A stretch of 64,000 nucleotides of DNA, taken from positions 7,539,531 through 7,603,530 of the forward strand of contig NC_079206.1 of NCBI RefSeq assembly GCF_026745355.1, written 5' to 3'. Of this stretch, positions 13,991 through 25,500 are shown piece by piece; the first letter of the stretch is position 1; each line of letters begins with the position of its first letter. This DNA is from Beta vulgaris subsp. vulgaris. Its lineage: Eukaryota > Streptophyta > Magnoliopsida > Caryophyllales > Amaranthaceae. The position numbers were made by a program, and so were the translations under genes. Below the pieces are notes generated by a model. It was not told the origin of the DNA. It did no database searches and saw nothing but the letters and a program-made list of their open reading frames with translations.

Positions 13991-15419
13991 ATTTTTTGGT
14001 TGGTATTCATATTCTTAATTATTAGTACTAACTACTCCATCCATTTCAAAATATAAGGTATGTTCGAGGTCGAGTCTCATTCTTTACAAGATAGATCCCA
14101 AACTTTTTCCCCCTATTTACTAGGGATTCTAATTTACCTACTTAGAAAATAGTTTTTAAAAGTCAACTCCAAAAGTGAAACCAACATAAAATCATAATTA
14201 ACCACAAGAATAAAGTCACATGTAAAATATAAAGTCAACACAAGCTCTCCAACTTCCCGAACCCATGATGCATCATCTTCAAACCTGTAAATGAAGATAC
14301 TCTATTGATCCCGATAGATTCCTAACCAATTGGGTCATCACAGGATCAATAAAGCATATACACACAAAATATGTAATCAGCAAAGCTGAGTACTACATAA
14401 TAAATAAATATACAACCTAACATGGCACTAATAAACATTAGCCAGGAATAAATAATAATATAATAACATAGCATAGCTATTTTTACTAAACTAAACTCCA
14501 CAACTAATAAGTTAATTAATTTAGATGGAATAGTCAATGGAAAGAGCTGTCCAAACCAAACCAGTCTTCAATTTAGAAGACGAAGTATGGGCGCGACTCC
14601 GAACTCCCCTGACATGCGATATCGAGGAACCTTTAAAATAAAAATATGACATGATGATCAATCTGGTCCCAAGAAAAGTCACGGGCTACCACCATGTTTC
14701 CCAACTCATACTAGTCCAACACTTCAAACGTGCACAAGTTTAAAGTTATTGCTATTCACGTTTCACTTTAAATGTTTAATAATTTATTCACTTGTTATGA
14801 CTCACAAGTAGGACAATTAATATAAGCATCAAAAATACACAAACTTCCATTTTTATGTTATGATTACATAAGGTGATAATCAACTTAATATTGACCCAAG
14901 TTTAATTCTAATATTAAATACATAACCTTTATTTATTTGTTGATCCTAGTCAACATCCAACCAACCTTTCATAGGTGAATAACCAACTTATCAAATAAGG
15001 TCATCGGTCCTCATAAAGTAATTAAATAATCCAAAGGGAACAACATGATTCAATCATGATCTCATACCAAGATAAATATTAATCCCTCGTGTGAGTTAAC
15101 AAAATAAAACTCTAAAATTTCATATGCTTGCATCAATCATCCATACAAACATAATATAATTATCATAATCAACATGTTTCACACAATGGTATAAAACATG
15201 CACATCCAATTAAATATAATTATATATGAACTAAAAGTAGTTTCCTATACTCCCCTCAAAAAAAAAAAAAAGTAGTTTCCTATACATAATACTACATAAG
15301 TCTCATTCTTAGGACATGATACTAATCCAACTAACACATAGGTATGTACATACCTTGTGTAGACAAAGTTCGAGGCCATTTTAACAAGCTTAAAACTCGC
15401 CTTGAGATAATTCACTGCC

Positions 15420-16485
15420 TAATTGAAAAATAATCCCACCTTTGTCCGACCTGCTCAAAACAAGCCAACCTTCAAGTAATCTGGGAACAAGCTAACCTTT
15501 CACATTTATTTTCTTATAACAAGCCTTTTTACCCACAATATGGTTAAAAGATTTATTTTTTTTAGTTTTTTTTTCTTTAATCTCTTTCCTCTTACCTCAC
15601 CACCACTACCTCCATAACAACCACCTCCATAACAACCACCATATCACCACCAAACCTCCACTCCCACTACCATTGCCCCCCCACCACGACTAACCCCCAC
15701 CGCCAATGGCCACCCCTGAACCGAACCTCACCCGATCATCGTCCTTCCATTTGACCATTACCCTATCTAGAAACCACCACTTACCACTTCCAGCCACCAT
15801 AAATCCCATGCACTCCACACCACGACCACCAACCAACCACCAATGGTCCACCTTGAAACCTTACCCAAACCAACCGAAAGCCACCCTACCAACCTGAAAA
15901 CCCACCCTAACTAGCCGAAAACTCTAGCCACCTGAAATACCACCACCCCACCACCCACCACCCACCACCCTACCTTGAAACCTCACTCAAACCAACCGAA
16001 ACCCATCATACCCGCTTGAAAACCAACCCTAACCACCCCAAAACCATCCGCCACTAAAATCGTGCACATTCTACCCCACTCGAACTCTCCCCAATCAACC
16101 GAAACCCACATGAATCCTCACCTATCACAAAAACCCCTGCACTGGTTGGAGAGGCAGAGAAATTGTCGATTAGAGAGAGGAAGTGCCGGCGCGGCGACTG
16201 TGAGGGAGGCGTGGAGGTGAGGGAGGGGGATTGGGGTTCAGGGAAGGGGAATATGGAGTAGTTGGTCTTCTTTTTTTTTTTTTTTTTTTCAAAAAAGTTT
16301 GGACCAATTAGAAGGTGACACATGGCAAGTCACCTTCTAAAACCGGTTACCGAGTTCAAACCCGATCAAAGGCTTATTTTGAGAAAATAAGGGGTAAAGG
16401 TTGGCTCATTCCTAGATTATACAAAGGTTGGCTCGTTTTGAGCAGACCACTGAAAGGTGGGACTATTGTTTTCAATTTTTCCACG
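15420..16485. mobile_element. MULE-like element with ~95 bp inverted ends
   Basis: The left arm (about 15420-15525) and the right arm (about 16370-16485) are inverted copies with roughly 80% identity by eye; both contain CCCACCTTT, GCTCAAAAC and GCCAACCTT blocks. The interior is C-rich with CCACCA low-complexity sequence and no intact gene. Long terminal repeats suggest a non-autonomous Mutator-like element. No clear 9 bp target duplication was found. Confidence 0.5.
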
Positions 16486-17640
16486 AATAAATTCTCTAAA
16501 AATTTCCAACAACATTAAAATACTTTAAATCCCTCTTTAAAAGTGTTTTAAAAATCTTCTCCATCATTAAAACTCTATTATTATTACTCCCTAATATAGT
16601 ACTATACTAGTTGTTAAAAACCCTTAAAAACTCATAGTTTGATGATGAAAACTCCATTACAAGCATAGTTATAAAATTTCCACACAACTTATATTGTAAT
16701 AAAACCTTTTTCAAACATACTTAAACAAAACTAAAATCATAAGAATACTCAATTTCATAAACCATAATATACTACTATGGTTTTCCAACTCATAAAATCC
16801 TAAAAATCCATGCTTTGATACTTAAAATTTTAATTTAAAATTAATATGAATTTAATTACTTCAATATATAAACTACATAATATTAGATTTATATTTAGAT
16901 CATCAAACTATAACTTTAAACATAAACATATTAAAACAATCCTTAATAATATAAACTTTGCATGAAATAACACTAGAGGAGGAAGAAACTAACTAAAGAA
17001 AAGGAGGAAGAAAATGAACGCCGGAGGGAGAGGCGGCGCGACACGGTTGGCGATGCCGTCCGCTATCGTATGGAGGAGGAGGAAGGAACCGAGAGAAGAG
17101 AGAGAAAAAAGAGAGAGAAAAAAGGAAGAGGGGAGAGCCGAAAGATTAGGGGAGAGGAAGAGAGAAAATAAGTGCGTGGGAGAATTTTTTGTAATTTTGG
17201 GTTTTATATAGTTATCCCCTTTTGGGCTTAGGAAATGTGTTTGAGCTTTAATAATATTAAAACGTTGAGTGATTTGTGTAGTTGGGTTACTTTAACCCAA
17301 TTTAAAATCATTTTTGCCAAACCAAAGGTATTTTAAGCTATTTAAATAGTTTTCAAAGTGTGACTAAATAAAATGTTTGACTACTTTAAATAATTAAATG
17401 ATTTCTTTGACTTTCAAATAGTCAACCTTTCAAAAAATAAATCATTTAAATACTAAAATATATATGAATATATTTATAAAATTCATAAATTTACGAGGAA
17501 TTAATAGTGAGACGCAGGTCCGACAAAGATGCGGCAGCAGGCTGACGGTGTGAAGTTCATCGGGGCGTTGCGGCAGCACAACTGAATGAAATAGGGGAGA
17601 TGCGAATAATAGGAGAGTTGAGCTTCGACGAGGGTGCAGG

Positions 17641-18199
17641 TAGGGATGACAACAGGTGGGATTTGGGTCGGGTGAGCCATCACCCGGTTAGATTGACTCT
17701 CATCCATTCATCCGTACGTCACCCGCTTTACTCATCACTCGAAATCCATCCATCCATCACAACCGGGTGATTCGGGTGATTAACAGGTGAAAAATCTAAA
17801 TATCAAATTTAGATTATAACTATTAAAAAATAATGTACACAATTTCCACCTACACTTTTCGAAATCATAAATAAATACGCCGATCTTTTTAGCATAAAGA
17901 AAAGGTGACGTCGCACCATACAAGTTTTAGGAAGTCGTCTTCACAATAATAAAGTCTCGACAACAATACTTCAAAAATACGAGTTTGAACAAAAAAATTA
18001 AACGGATTGATAATGGGTCGGGTGCTTAACTGGGTGGTGGATCGGGTGATGGGTGAGAATTTGTCACCTGCATCCTACCCGGATCTGCCACCCAGATCAC
18101 CCGTCACCCGATTTTCATCTGTTTATTACGGTTTTTCACCCTTTTATTTAAACCAGATGGAGCTGGTTACTGGATATCCACTGGATATTGCCATCCCTA
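17641..18199. mobile_element. Ac-like non-autonomous hAT element
   Basis: The ends TAGGGATGACAA and TTGCCATCCCTA are inverted repeats of the Ac/hAT type. Flanks are GGTGCAgg (17633-17640) and GGTGCAaa (18200-18207), an 8 bp target duplication with two changes. Inside, GGGTGA/TCACCC motifs repeat near both ends. There is no transposase; length is 559 bp. Confidence 0.7.
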
Positions 18200-19290
18200 G
18201 GTGCAAAGCACCCATGCGGAGGGGGCTGGGGACAACCACGGCGGCCCAACAACAACACAACAACGCAACAACAACACAACAAAGCAACAACAGCACACGA
18301 GAGGGAGAGAGAAGCTGAGCGCTGCAGTGGTTCCACACGAGCATGCTGGTGGTCGGAGGAGAGTCGCTGTGCAGGTGAGCGAGGGAGAGATAAGTCACGA
18401 GGTTGAGGACTTAGTGTTTCATTGGGAGTGAGAGAAAGAGAAATGGGGTTTGGGTCATTATGGTGAATATGATGAGAGTGAGATCAAGACGAGATTTGTG
18501 TTTTGGGTTCTCAAATGGACCGACAAAGAAAAGAAAATAAAAAAGTAACTGACTTTGTCTTTTTATTTTGACAAAAATACCGCTCAATTAATTGCACATA
18601 AAACACAAAATACATTTATTATAGAAAATAAGGTAACCATGATTATTTCGGGAAAATTTAGGACACAATTAAACTAATAAACATAATTAGTAATTAATAA
18701 AATGGGATTAAGGTTCGGAATATTACAAATTGATCATAATCAATTCATATACAGATTTTCCAGCCTTGCAACTCGGTATAGAATCCTTATCCTTATTAGC
18801 TTATCGCCTCTTACCTTTGTGAGATAAAGTTCTCCAGTTATTTATGAGATAAGTAGCATTGGTGAAACCCACATATGTACCAAATTAAAAAATAAATTCT
18901 ATCCAAAAACAAATTAAAATTAATTAAATTCATCAACAAACTACAAACTTTTTGAAATAAAAACAAATTAACACTTTATTATCGCTTTTTTCTCCAATTT
19001 ATTTCTAAAAAACCGTTAAAAAATACTTCATGATTTCTCTTTCAGTTTATAATACTCGCAACGTTTTTTATATTCACGCTTCACAATACACAATTTTCAC
19101 TACTGAATATTTTGTGAATATATTGAAACAAATCCAACAAACATCTTACATGCTAAATATTTTCATAAAAATACTAATCACAAATTTCCAATCAAAATAA
19201 ATAAATAATACTTCTATGTATAAATTATAAATATCAAATATTGTAAGTATAAAAAATAACAAACGAGTGTCTAATAATATAACATAACAT

Positions 19291-19363
19291 GGGGATGTAG
19301 CTCAGATGGTAGAGCGCTCGCTTAGCATGCGAGAGGTACGGGGATCGATACCCCGCATCTCCA
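19291..19363 (+). tRNA. tRNA-Ala (anticodon AGC)
   Basis: The 73 nt fold as a standard cloverleaf. The acceptor arm GGGGATG pairs with CATCTCC (one G-U) and is followed by discriminator A. The anticodon arm CTCGC-TTAGCAT-GCGAG carries AGC, read as alanine. The D-arm region TAGCTCAGATGG and T-arm region GGGGATCGATACCCC supply the internal A and B boxes for RNA polymerase III. There is no intron and no encoded CCA. It lies 196 bp upstream of the ACX4 start codon on the same strand. Confidence 0.95.
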
Positions 19364-19377
19364 TTAATAAATCAAAC

Positions 19378-19382
19378 TTTTT
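19378..19382 (+). terminator. Pol III terminator of tRNA-Ala
   Basis: A T5 run lies 14 bp after the mature tRNA end, the usual RNA polymerase III stop signal. Confidence 0.8.
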
Positions 19383-19559
19383 GTTCAACCTTTCTTCTTC
19401 TTCTTTTTGCCGCGTCATTGATTAATCTTATAGTAGTATAAGATATAAGATCATCTTCAATTTCAACTATCGCATTTATCTTCCTTGAACTCCGTGCAAA
19501 CACGACTCACTTCAAAGTTCTAACGTCATATCTCTCTTTCTCTCTCCTAAAGTGCAAAA

Positions 19560-22500
19560 ATGGCGATCCAAAAATCTTCTTCTACAATTAGAGGTGTGTT
19601 TTTCCTTTTTTTTTTTTTTATGAATTATTCTTTATTTTTTTTGTAAAATTGTTGCTGTGAATTGTAATCGATAACAAATTGTGTTGATTGGAATTAATTG
19701 CATTTATTTTAATTCTACGATCATGAATTTTACGGTTTTAAGCTCACAAATTTCGACTTTTTTTTTTTTTTTACTTCTAAAATTCATATTTATGGTGGTA
19801 AGTAGTAGTTTTAATTTTGGATTGTGAATTGTAAACTAGCTGAGATGAAATTGAAAAAGTTGCAAAAATGAAATTGAAAAAGTTTCATATGCAGGATTGA
19901 TTCTTAGTTTGGTATGATGGAGCTGAGGAATAATCATTTACTACATAGTATGATTCTTATATGAATTTTGCGAAGTTAGGTTTTGTTTTTATGAATGAAT
20001 TTTGCGGTTTTTAAGCTCACAAAGTTCGACATTTTATTCCTTCTAAATTCATATTTATGGTGGTTGTAGAAATTTAATTTTGGATTGTGAATCGTAAAGT
20101 TAGCTGAGTTAGATGCAAAAATGAAATTGAAAAAGTTTCATATGCAGGATTGATACTTAGTTTGGTATGATGGAGCTGAGGAAATAATCATTTACGTTGT
20201 ATGATTCTTATATGAATTTTGAGAAGTTAAGTTTTGTTTTTATGAATGAATTTTGTGGTTTTTAAGCTCACAAATTTGACATTTTTTCCCTTCTAAATTC
20301 ATATTTATGGTGGTACTAGAAGTTTTAATTTTGGATTGTGAATTGTAAAGTTAGCTGAGTTAGATGCAAAAATGTATTTGAAAAAGGTTCACCTTCAGGA
20401 TTGATTCTTAGTTTGGTACGATAGAGTTGAGGAAATAATCATTTACATAGTATTATTCTTATATGAATTTTGAGAAGTTAGGTTTTGTTTTTATGAATGA
20501 ATCTGAGATATGGATTGTTTTATAACAAGTGAGAAAATGGTGAGGATATACATAGCTATGTGCTGGTACTGTTCCATTGACATAACGGTATGTTTGGTAG
20601 GCGGTACTAAATGGCGGTAATGGCATTGGATCTCATCCCCAAACATGTGATTTTCTTCACAAATTTTCATTCTCACTTAATATTGTTTCTGAAGTGGTAA
20701 TGGATGATAATGTAAATTTAGGAAGAAAAACACATTTTGGGGATGAAATATGGTTACCATGGACATTTGTTACTTCCAACCAAAATGGCCATAAGTGGTT
20801 TTGCTATAAATTTTTGTGTTTATGATAGTATTATTTATCGTATTTTATACAAATGTTGATTAATTATGCCTGGAATTGGCAGTTAACTCCACTTTGTTCG
20901 AGATTGTTGTTATTTGCTTTATAGGAAGTATAAATTTGGATGTATTCTTAGCTTCGATGTTACAGTGATTAATCTCGGGTTCTTCTGCTTGCAATGTTTC
21001 ATATAAACTTTGGAAAGTTATCTATGCTTTCTCAACTCATGCAGTTTGTTGATATCATCTCCGTTACATGATAAGTATATTACGACTAATGATGATTATT
21101 GTCACTTTATTTGTTGATTGGATGGTGTGCTGTTTTCTGAGTAGATGATTCACGCAAGGATGAAAGGAGTTCATATTTCAATCTGCCACCACTTGATGTA
21201 TCAGTAGCATTTCCCCAGGCAACACCTGCATCAGTGTTTCCTCCTTGCGGTGAGATTGTTATTCAATGTTTCATTGAAGTTCCAATAGTGTGCATCATTT
21301 TCTGGATCAAAATTCAATAAATTCCTCAAAAGTATGCATCATATAGATCATAGATCGTTATATGCATAACATAATTATTTGCAGCCTAATCAATACACTG
21401 AGATAGAAATAACTCAGTTGCCAGTTCAGATTTGAAAGTCGAACATTGGTAATGTATTTATATTAAAAAAACTGAAAGAGATAATTGAAGTACTATACTA
21501 ATGTATTTATAATGGCCTTGAACTTATGAGTAGACCCTTTTCTTGCTTCCACCATTATCCTCACTTTGGGGGAACTGTCCACGAAAGCTAATGGAAAACA
21601 TTTGGAAGCTTAGAATAAGATGGGAGCAGTTCCTGGCACAATTATAGATTTTATAGTTTGGTATATATATAATGTCTTGGATGAAGTCTTTAGAAACACG
21701 GGATCCTTTTTTTATTTTGAACTTCTTCCATTTAAATTATTCATTCTTAAGTACTTCATTGTTGGGTGTTAGTTGACATCGTTATACAATTATGGCAGAA
21801 TGTTTACTCAATTTGTGTAGAAAATGTGAAGGTGTTAGTCTTCATTCCAACTATTCACGAAAGAACTCTTACCTCGGTTTGGAGATAGCTCTTGGAATTT
21901 TATATCAAATCACAATTTCTTATCTCCTCATCGGGGGTATTTAAGGGCCTTTTTTTGCCGTGTCCAAAGTATATGGCCAGTTTCAGTGTATAATGTAGAC
22001 ATCCGTCCTATATAACTATTTTCTTACGTTAACAGAGGTCTAGGATATACGAAGAAATAAGTTATAGGGGTTAGTCCTTTTAGTAGATCTTCAAATATTA
22101 TACATGTATATTTGCACTCACACATATGCACTAGAACCATCAGTGTTAAATTTTGACTTCTAAACACAAAAAAATAATAATGAATTTTGGACCACGAAAA
22201 TCTGCTTGTGAATTTTTGAAACAATTTACAAGAATAATCTCAAACCTATTGATGATTTAAGAATAATCCTAACAATAGGAAGTACGTTCTTGACACGATT
22301 CCAAGCTTCCAGATTTTTGGTCCAATGCACTTTATTTTTTACGTTTCTGTCTGTTATAGGCTTATAGCCTTCTTTTTGCTTTTTCATCAGCTCACCAAAC
22401 TAGTTTTTTGTCACTTTTTATAGTTGACCTTCTTAGTTATTTCAGGTTAATTCATCAAAATAGAATATGCTCCCCATAGTTTGGATTATTTTGAAATTAT

Positions 22501-25500
22501 CCACATTTGAGATTATTATGAGAAGACGGAACAAATTTCGAGTAATTCTTGTCATTGTATATATTTTTTCCAAATCAGTACTTTCAAGTTTTAACTTACA
22601 TCATTGAGAAACTAGAGGTGCTTAAGTAGAGTTTGAATTAATGAGTAGTACTTGAGTTGAAACTCTTCTACCTAATGAACCTAAACCTAAAGATAAATAC
22701 ATTCTCTTCATAGAGTGTCCGAAGGGCTGTTTGGTAAGAGCTATTGAGGAGATGGAAAAGGAAGCGAGCCCTGATTGCTTTATTGTTGTTTGGTTCACGA
22801 GCTTTTTCACTACCGTTAGCTTTACCGTTATGCCTAAATTGCTAAAACACACCACCAAACGACCCACCCCATCCCTGTCAGCTTTACCATCACTCCAAAC
22901 GACCCAGCCCCTAGCAACCAATTTCACTACCGTTATGCCTAAATTGCTAAAACACACCACCAAAGTCAAATATACCATTGCCTAACATCACCATCACCAC
23001 CTCACCCTGTGTCCCAACAACACCATCATTTTTCTTTCACCCCCAACATTGACATGCCCTGTGAGCAGAAAAGAGAGAGAGGGGGAGGGAGAAGAAAAGA
23101 CTAATAGAGGGACTAGGGTGGGAGAGGTCCAATGTTCGTCCTTTTAGTGGTTGGACTTGGCCGTCAAGGTTTTGGATCTATAACCTTTGGCCATTTTCTA
23201 CCCCTAAAAAGAATCAAATTTGACCCATGATGTTAAGAACCACAACAAACCCGAGGTATAACAAATGTCGGTGGTTGCCACTGGAAAAGAATTGAAAGAG
23301 GTGTATGAGAAAGAGAAAGGGGAGTATCACGGCGATGGGGCGATAAGAAGTTATTATGATTGTGATGTGAAGGTATATATGGTGTGGCTTGAGAAGATGC
23401 TAATGGTAGTATAGAGGATGTCTTGGAGTAGAGGGGGGATGGTGGAGGAGGTAGGTACTAGGGAGGAGACATTTGGGAGCCAAGGGAAGAGGAGGATATC
23501 AAGACTGGTTGTAAGTAAATAATTAACATGGTCACTTCTATTTTTATAAATAAACACATACCGAAGATATTAGATTTCGTTCTCTACTCAAACCAAACAA
23601 AAATTCGGAATTTGGAAGATTCTTGTTCTTTTCCTTTCCCTTTCCCTTGTCCAAAACAAACAGTCCCTCAGCTCAGTTCTACCTTTGTTCATTTATTTAT
23701 TTTAATTTTTGTAAATTGGTCATTAATTTTTTTTTAGTCTCATAGACTATGTGTATGAGATATAAGACTTAAAAGAAACCATAACGTTCAAGAAGGATGG
23801 GTCATGGATATTAAAAGATTTTGAGGTTGGATCAATCGTTGAAGGTTCTTAAATCATTTATCTTGAATTATGTTACTGTCAGTCTGAAATCTTGGAGCTT
23901 TGTCTTAAACTTCACCAACTTAGATATCAAACTCTTCTGTTTTTGAGATATCCCACTTCAGGTGGTTTTTGAGATTTAACTAGCAATAATCTTGTTCTTT
24001 GTTTCTATCAGTATTGACCTTATGTTTCTCTCTTTTGTTTCCCCTGGCCCTCCTTTGGATTGCAGCATCTGACTATTATCAATTTGATGATCTTCTAAAT
24101 TCTGAGGAGAGGGCTGTTCGTGCAAAAGTTAGAGAGTGCATGGAAAAAGAAATAGCTCCAATTATGGCAGAGGTTAATTTCTATTAACTCTGATTACACT
24201 ATTTTGCGTTTTACGGGGTCATTATGTAATTAATATTCTAAGTCATTTTTGTTTTATCTCTAGATGCAAAGCTTTGGCTTGAGATTGTAACACATTTTGT
24301 TTAGTGCAGTACTGGGAAAAAGCAGAGTTTCCTTTCCACATTATTCCGAAGTTGGGGGCGTTGCATATTGCTGGTGGGACTATCAAGGTGATGATTGATA
24401 TTCAATGGGCTTGGCTTACTTAAGTTGTGATAACTTGAATGAAAAACTCATAAGTTTCAGTGCTCAGGGTTATGGTTGTCCCGGCCTTTCCATTATCGGA
24501 AGTGCTATTGCCACAGCAGAGGTTGCTAGAGTTGATGCCAGTTGTTCTACATTCATATTGGTGCATTCTTCTCTGGCAATGCTCACAATTGGTGACCTCT
24601 TCAACTTTACTTTTTTTTTACTTCAGTTCATATCATGTCTGTTGTATTAGATTTTCGGAAGGCAATATGGACTGATTAATTATAATTTTGGTTAATATTG
24701 TGGTCTTTCTTGTGATAGCATTGTGTGGCTCTGAAGATCAAAAGCAGAAGTATTTGCCTTCTTTATCACAACTTAATACTGTAGCATGTTGGGTAAGGTT
24801 CCCCTCTTCTGCCATTCATTTCTTTGGCTGTCTTCTGGAAAGTTTGTGGACAGTTTTCCTCATTCTCTTTGTTTGGCATAGGCATTGACTGAGCCTGACA
24901 ATGGAAGTGATGCAAGTGGTCTACAAACAACTGCTACAAAGGTTCTATCTCCCTTTCTTTTCTGTGCAATTCCCATTCTTTTTCCAAGTGGAGTATTTTA
25001 TTTGGCCATGCTTAGGTTGCTGGAGGCTGGATATTGGAAGGTCAGAAGCGCTGGATAGGGAATAGCACATTTGCGGACTTGCTCATCATTTTTGCAAGGA
25101 ACACATCAACAAATCAGATAAATGGGTGAGTGAACTGTGAATGTGAAAAATCTGTATAAGTTAGCAAATTCAGTCCTTCTGTTAGGATTCTTGGTCTTGT
25201 TAGTTCATGCATAAGAGCTGAAAGGAATTCATAGGACATTGGATAAAAGTGTTCATACAGACTAATAATGAAATTTTTTATAGGACTTTTCTTTCAGAAA
25301 ATATGAAAATTGTAGGACTTTGCTTCAATGTCTTGAATTAATAACTAGTATATAGTATATGACCTTGGGAATGCATGGGATCTTATGTAACCTACTTAGT
25401 TTACCAATTGGGGAAACTATTTGAATTCATTTGAATAAATCAAGGCCCTATTTGGCAATTAGTGATTGCGTTAACTGATTGTATTTTCTCGTTTGTGGTT

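Larger units (their letters stand above)
14063..18727 (-). mobile_element. Probable solo long LTR (Gypsy-like), interrupted
   Basis: Read on the minus strand the segment begins TGTAATATTCCGAACC at 18727 and could end CCTCGAACA at 14063, the TG...CA pattern of LTRs. Inside are promoter-like tracts, for example TATATAAAACCC near 17205 followed by a C/T-rich leader. No gag or pol frames are present. I could not match target duplications at the proposed ends, so the boundaries and the solo-LTR reading are inference. Confidence 0.3.
13604..19290. other. Intergenic repeat block between tomosyn and tRNA-Ala
   Basis: I see no real gene here. The block holds a SINE-like piece (13892-13990), a probable long LTR on the minus strand (about 14063-18727), a MULE-like element (15420-16485) and an Ac-like hAT element (17641-18199). 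Short open frames in the C-rich and GC-rich patches lie inside these repeats. The promoters of tomosyn (leftward) and ACX4 (rightward) must lie near its two edges; I could not identify convincing TATA boxes. Confidence 0.6.

Noticed and set aside
16054..16323. Minus-strand open frame with Pro/Ser-rich product
   Set aside because: It sits in the interior of the MULE-like element next to a poly-T run, and no homologous family was recognised.
18007..18431. Overlapping open frames on both strands in an AAC/CAA-rich patch
   Set aside because: Low-complexity repeat sequence at the edge of the hAT element; several frames are open at once, which signals composition rather than a gene.
24310..24468. 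Reading 24405-24650 as a separate small gene
   Set aside because: It is ACX4 exon 5 extended into both introns.
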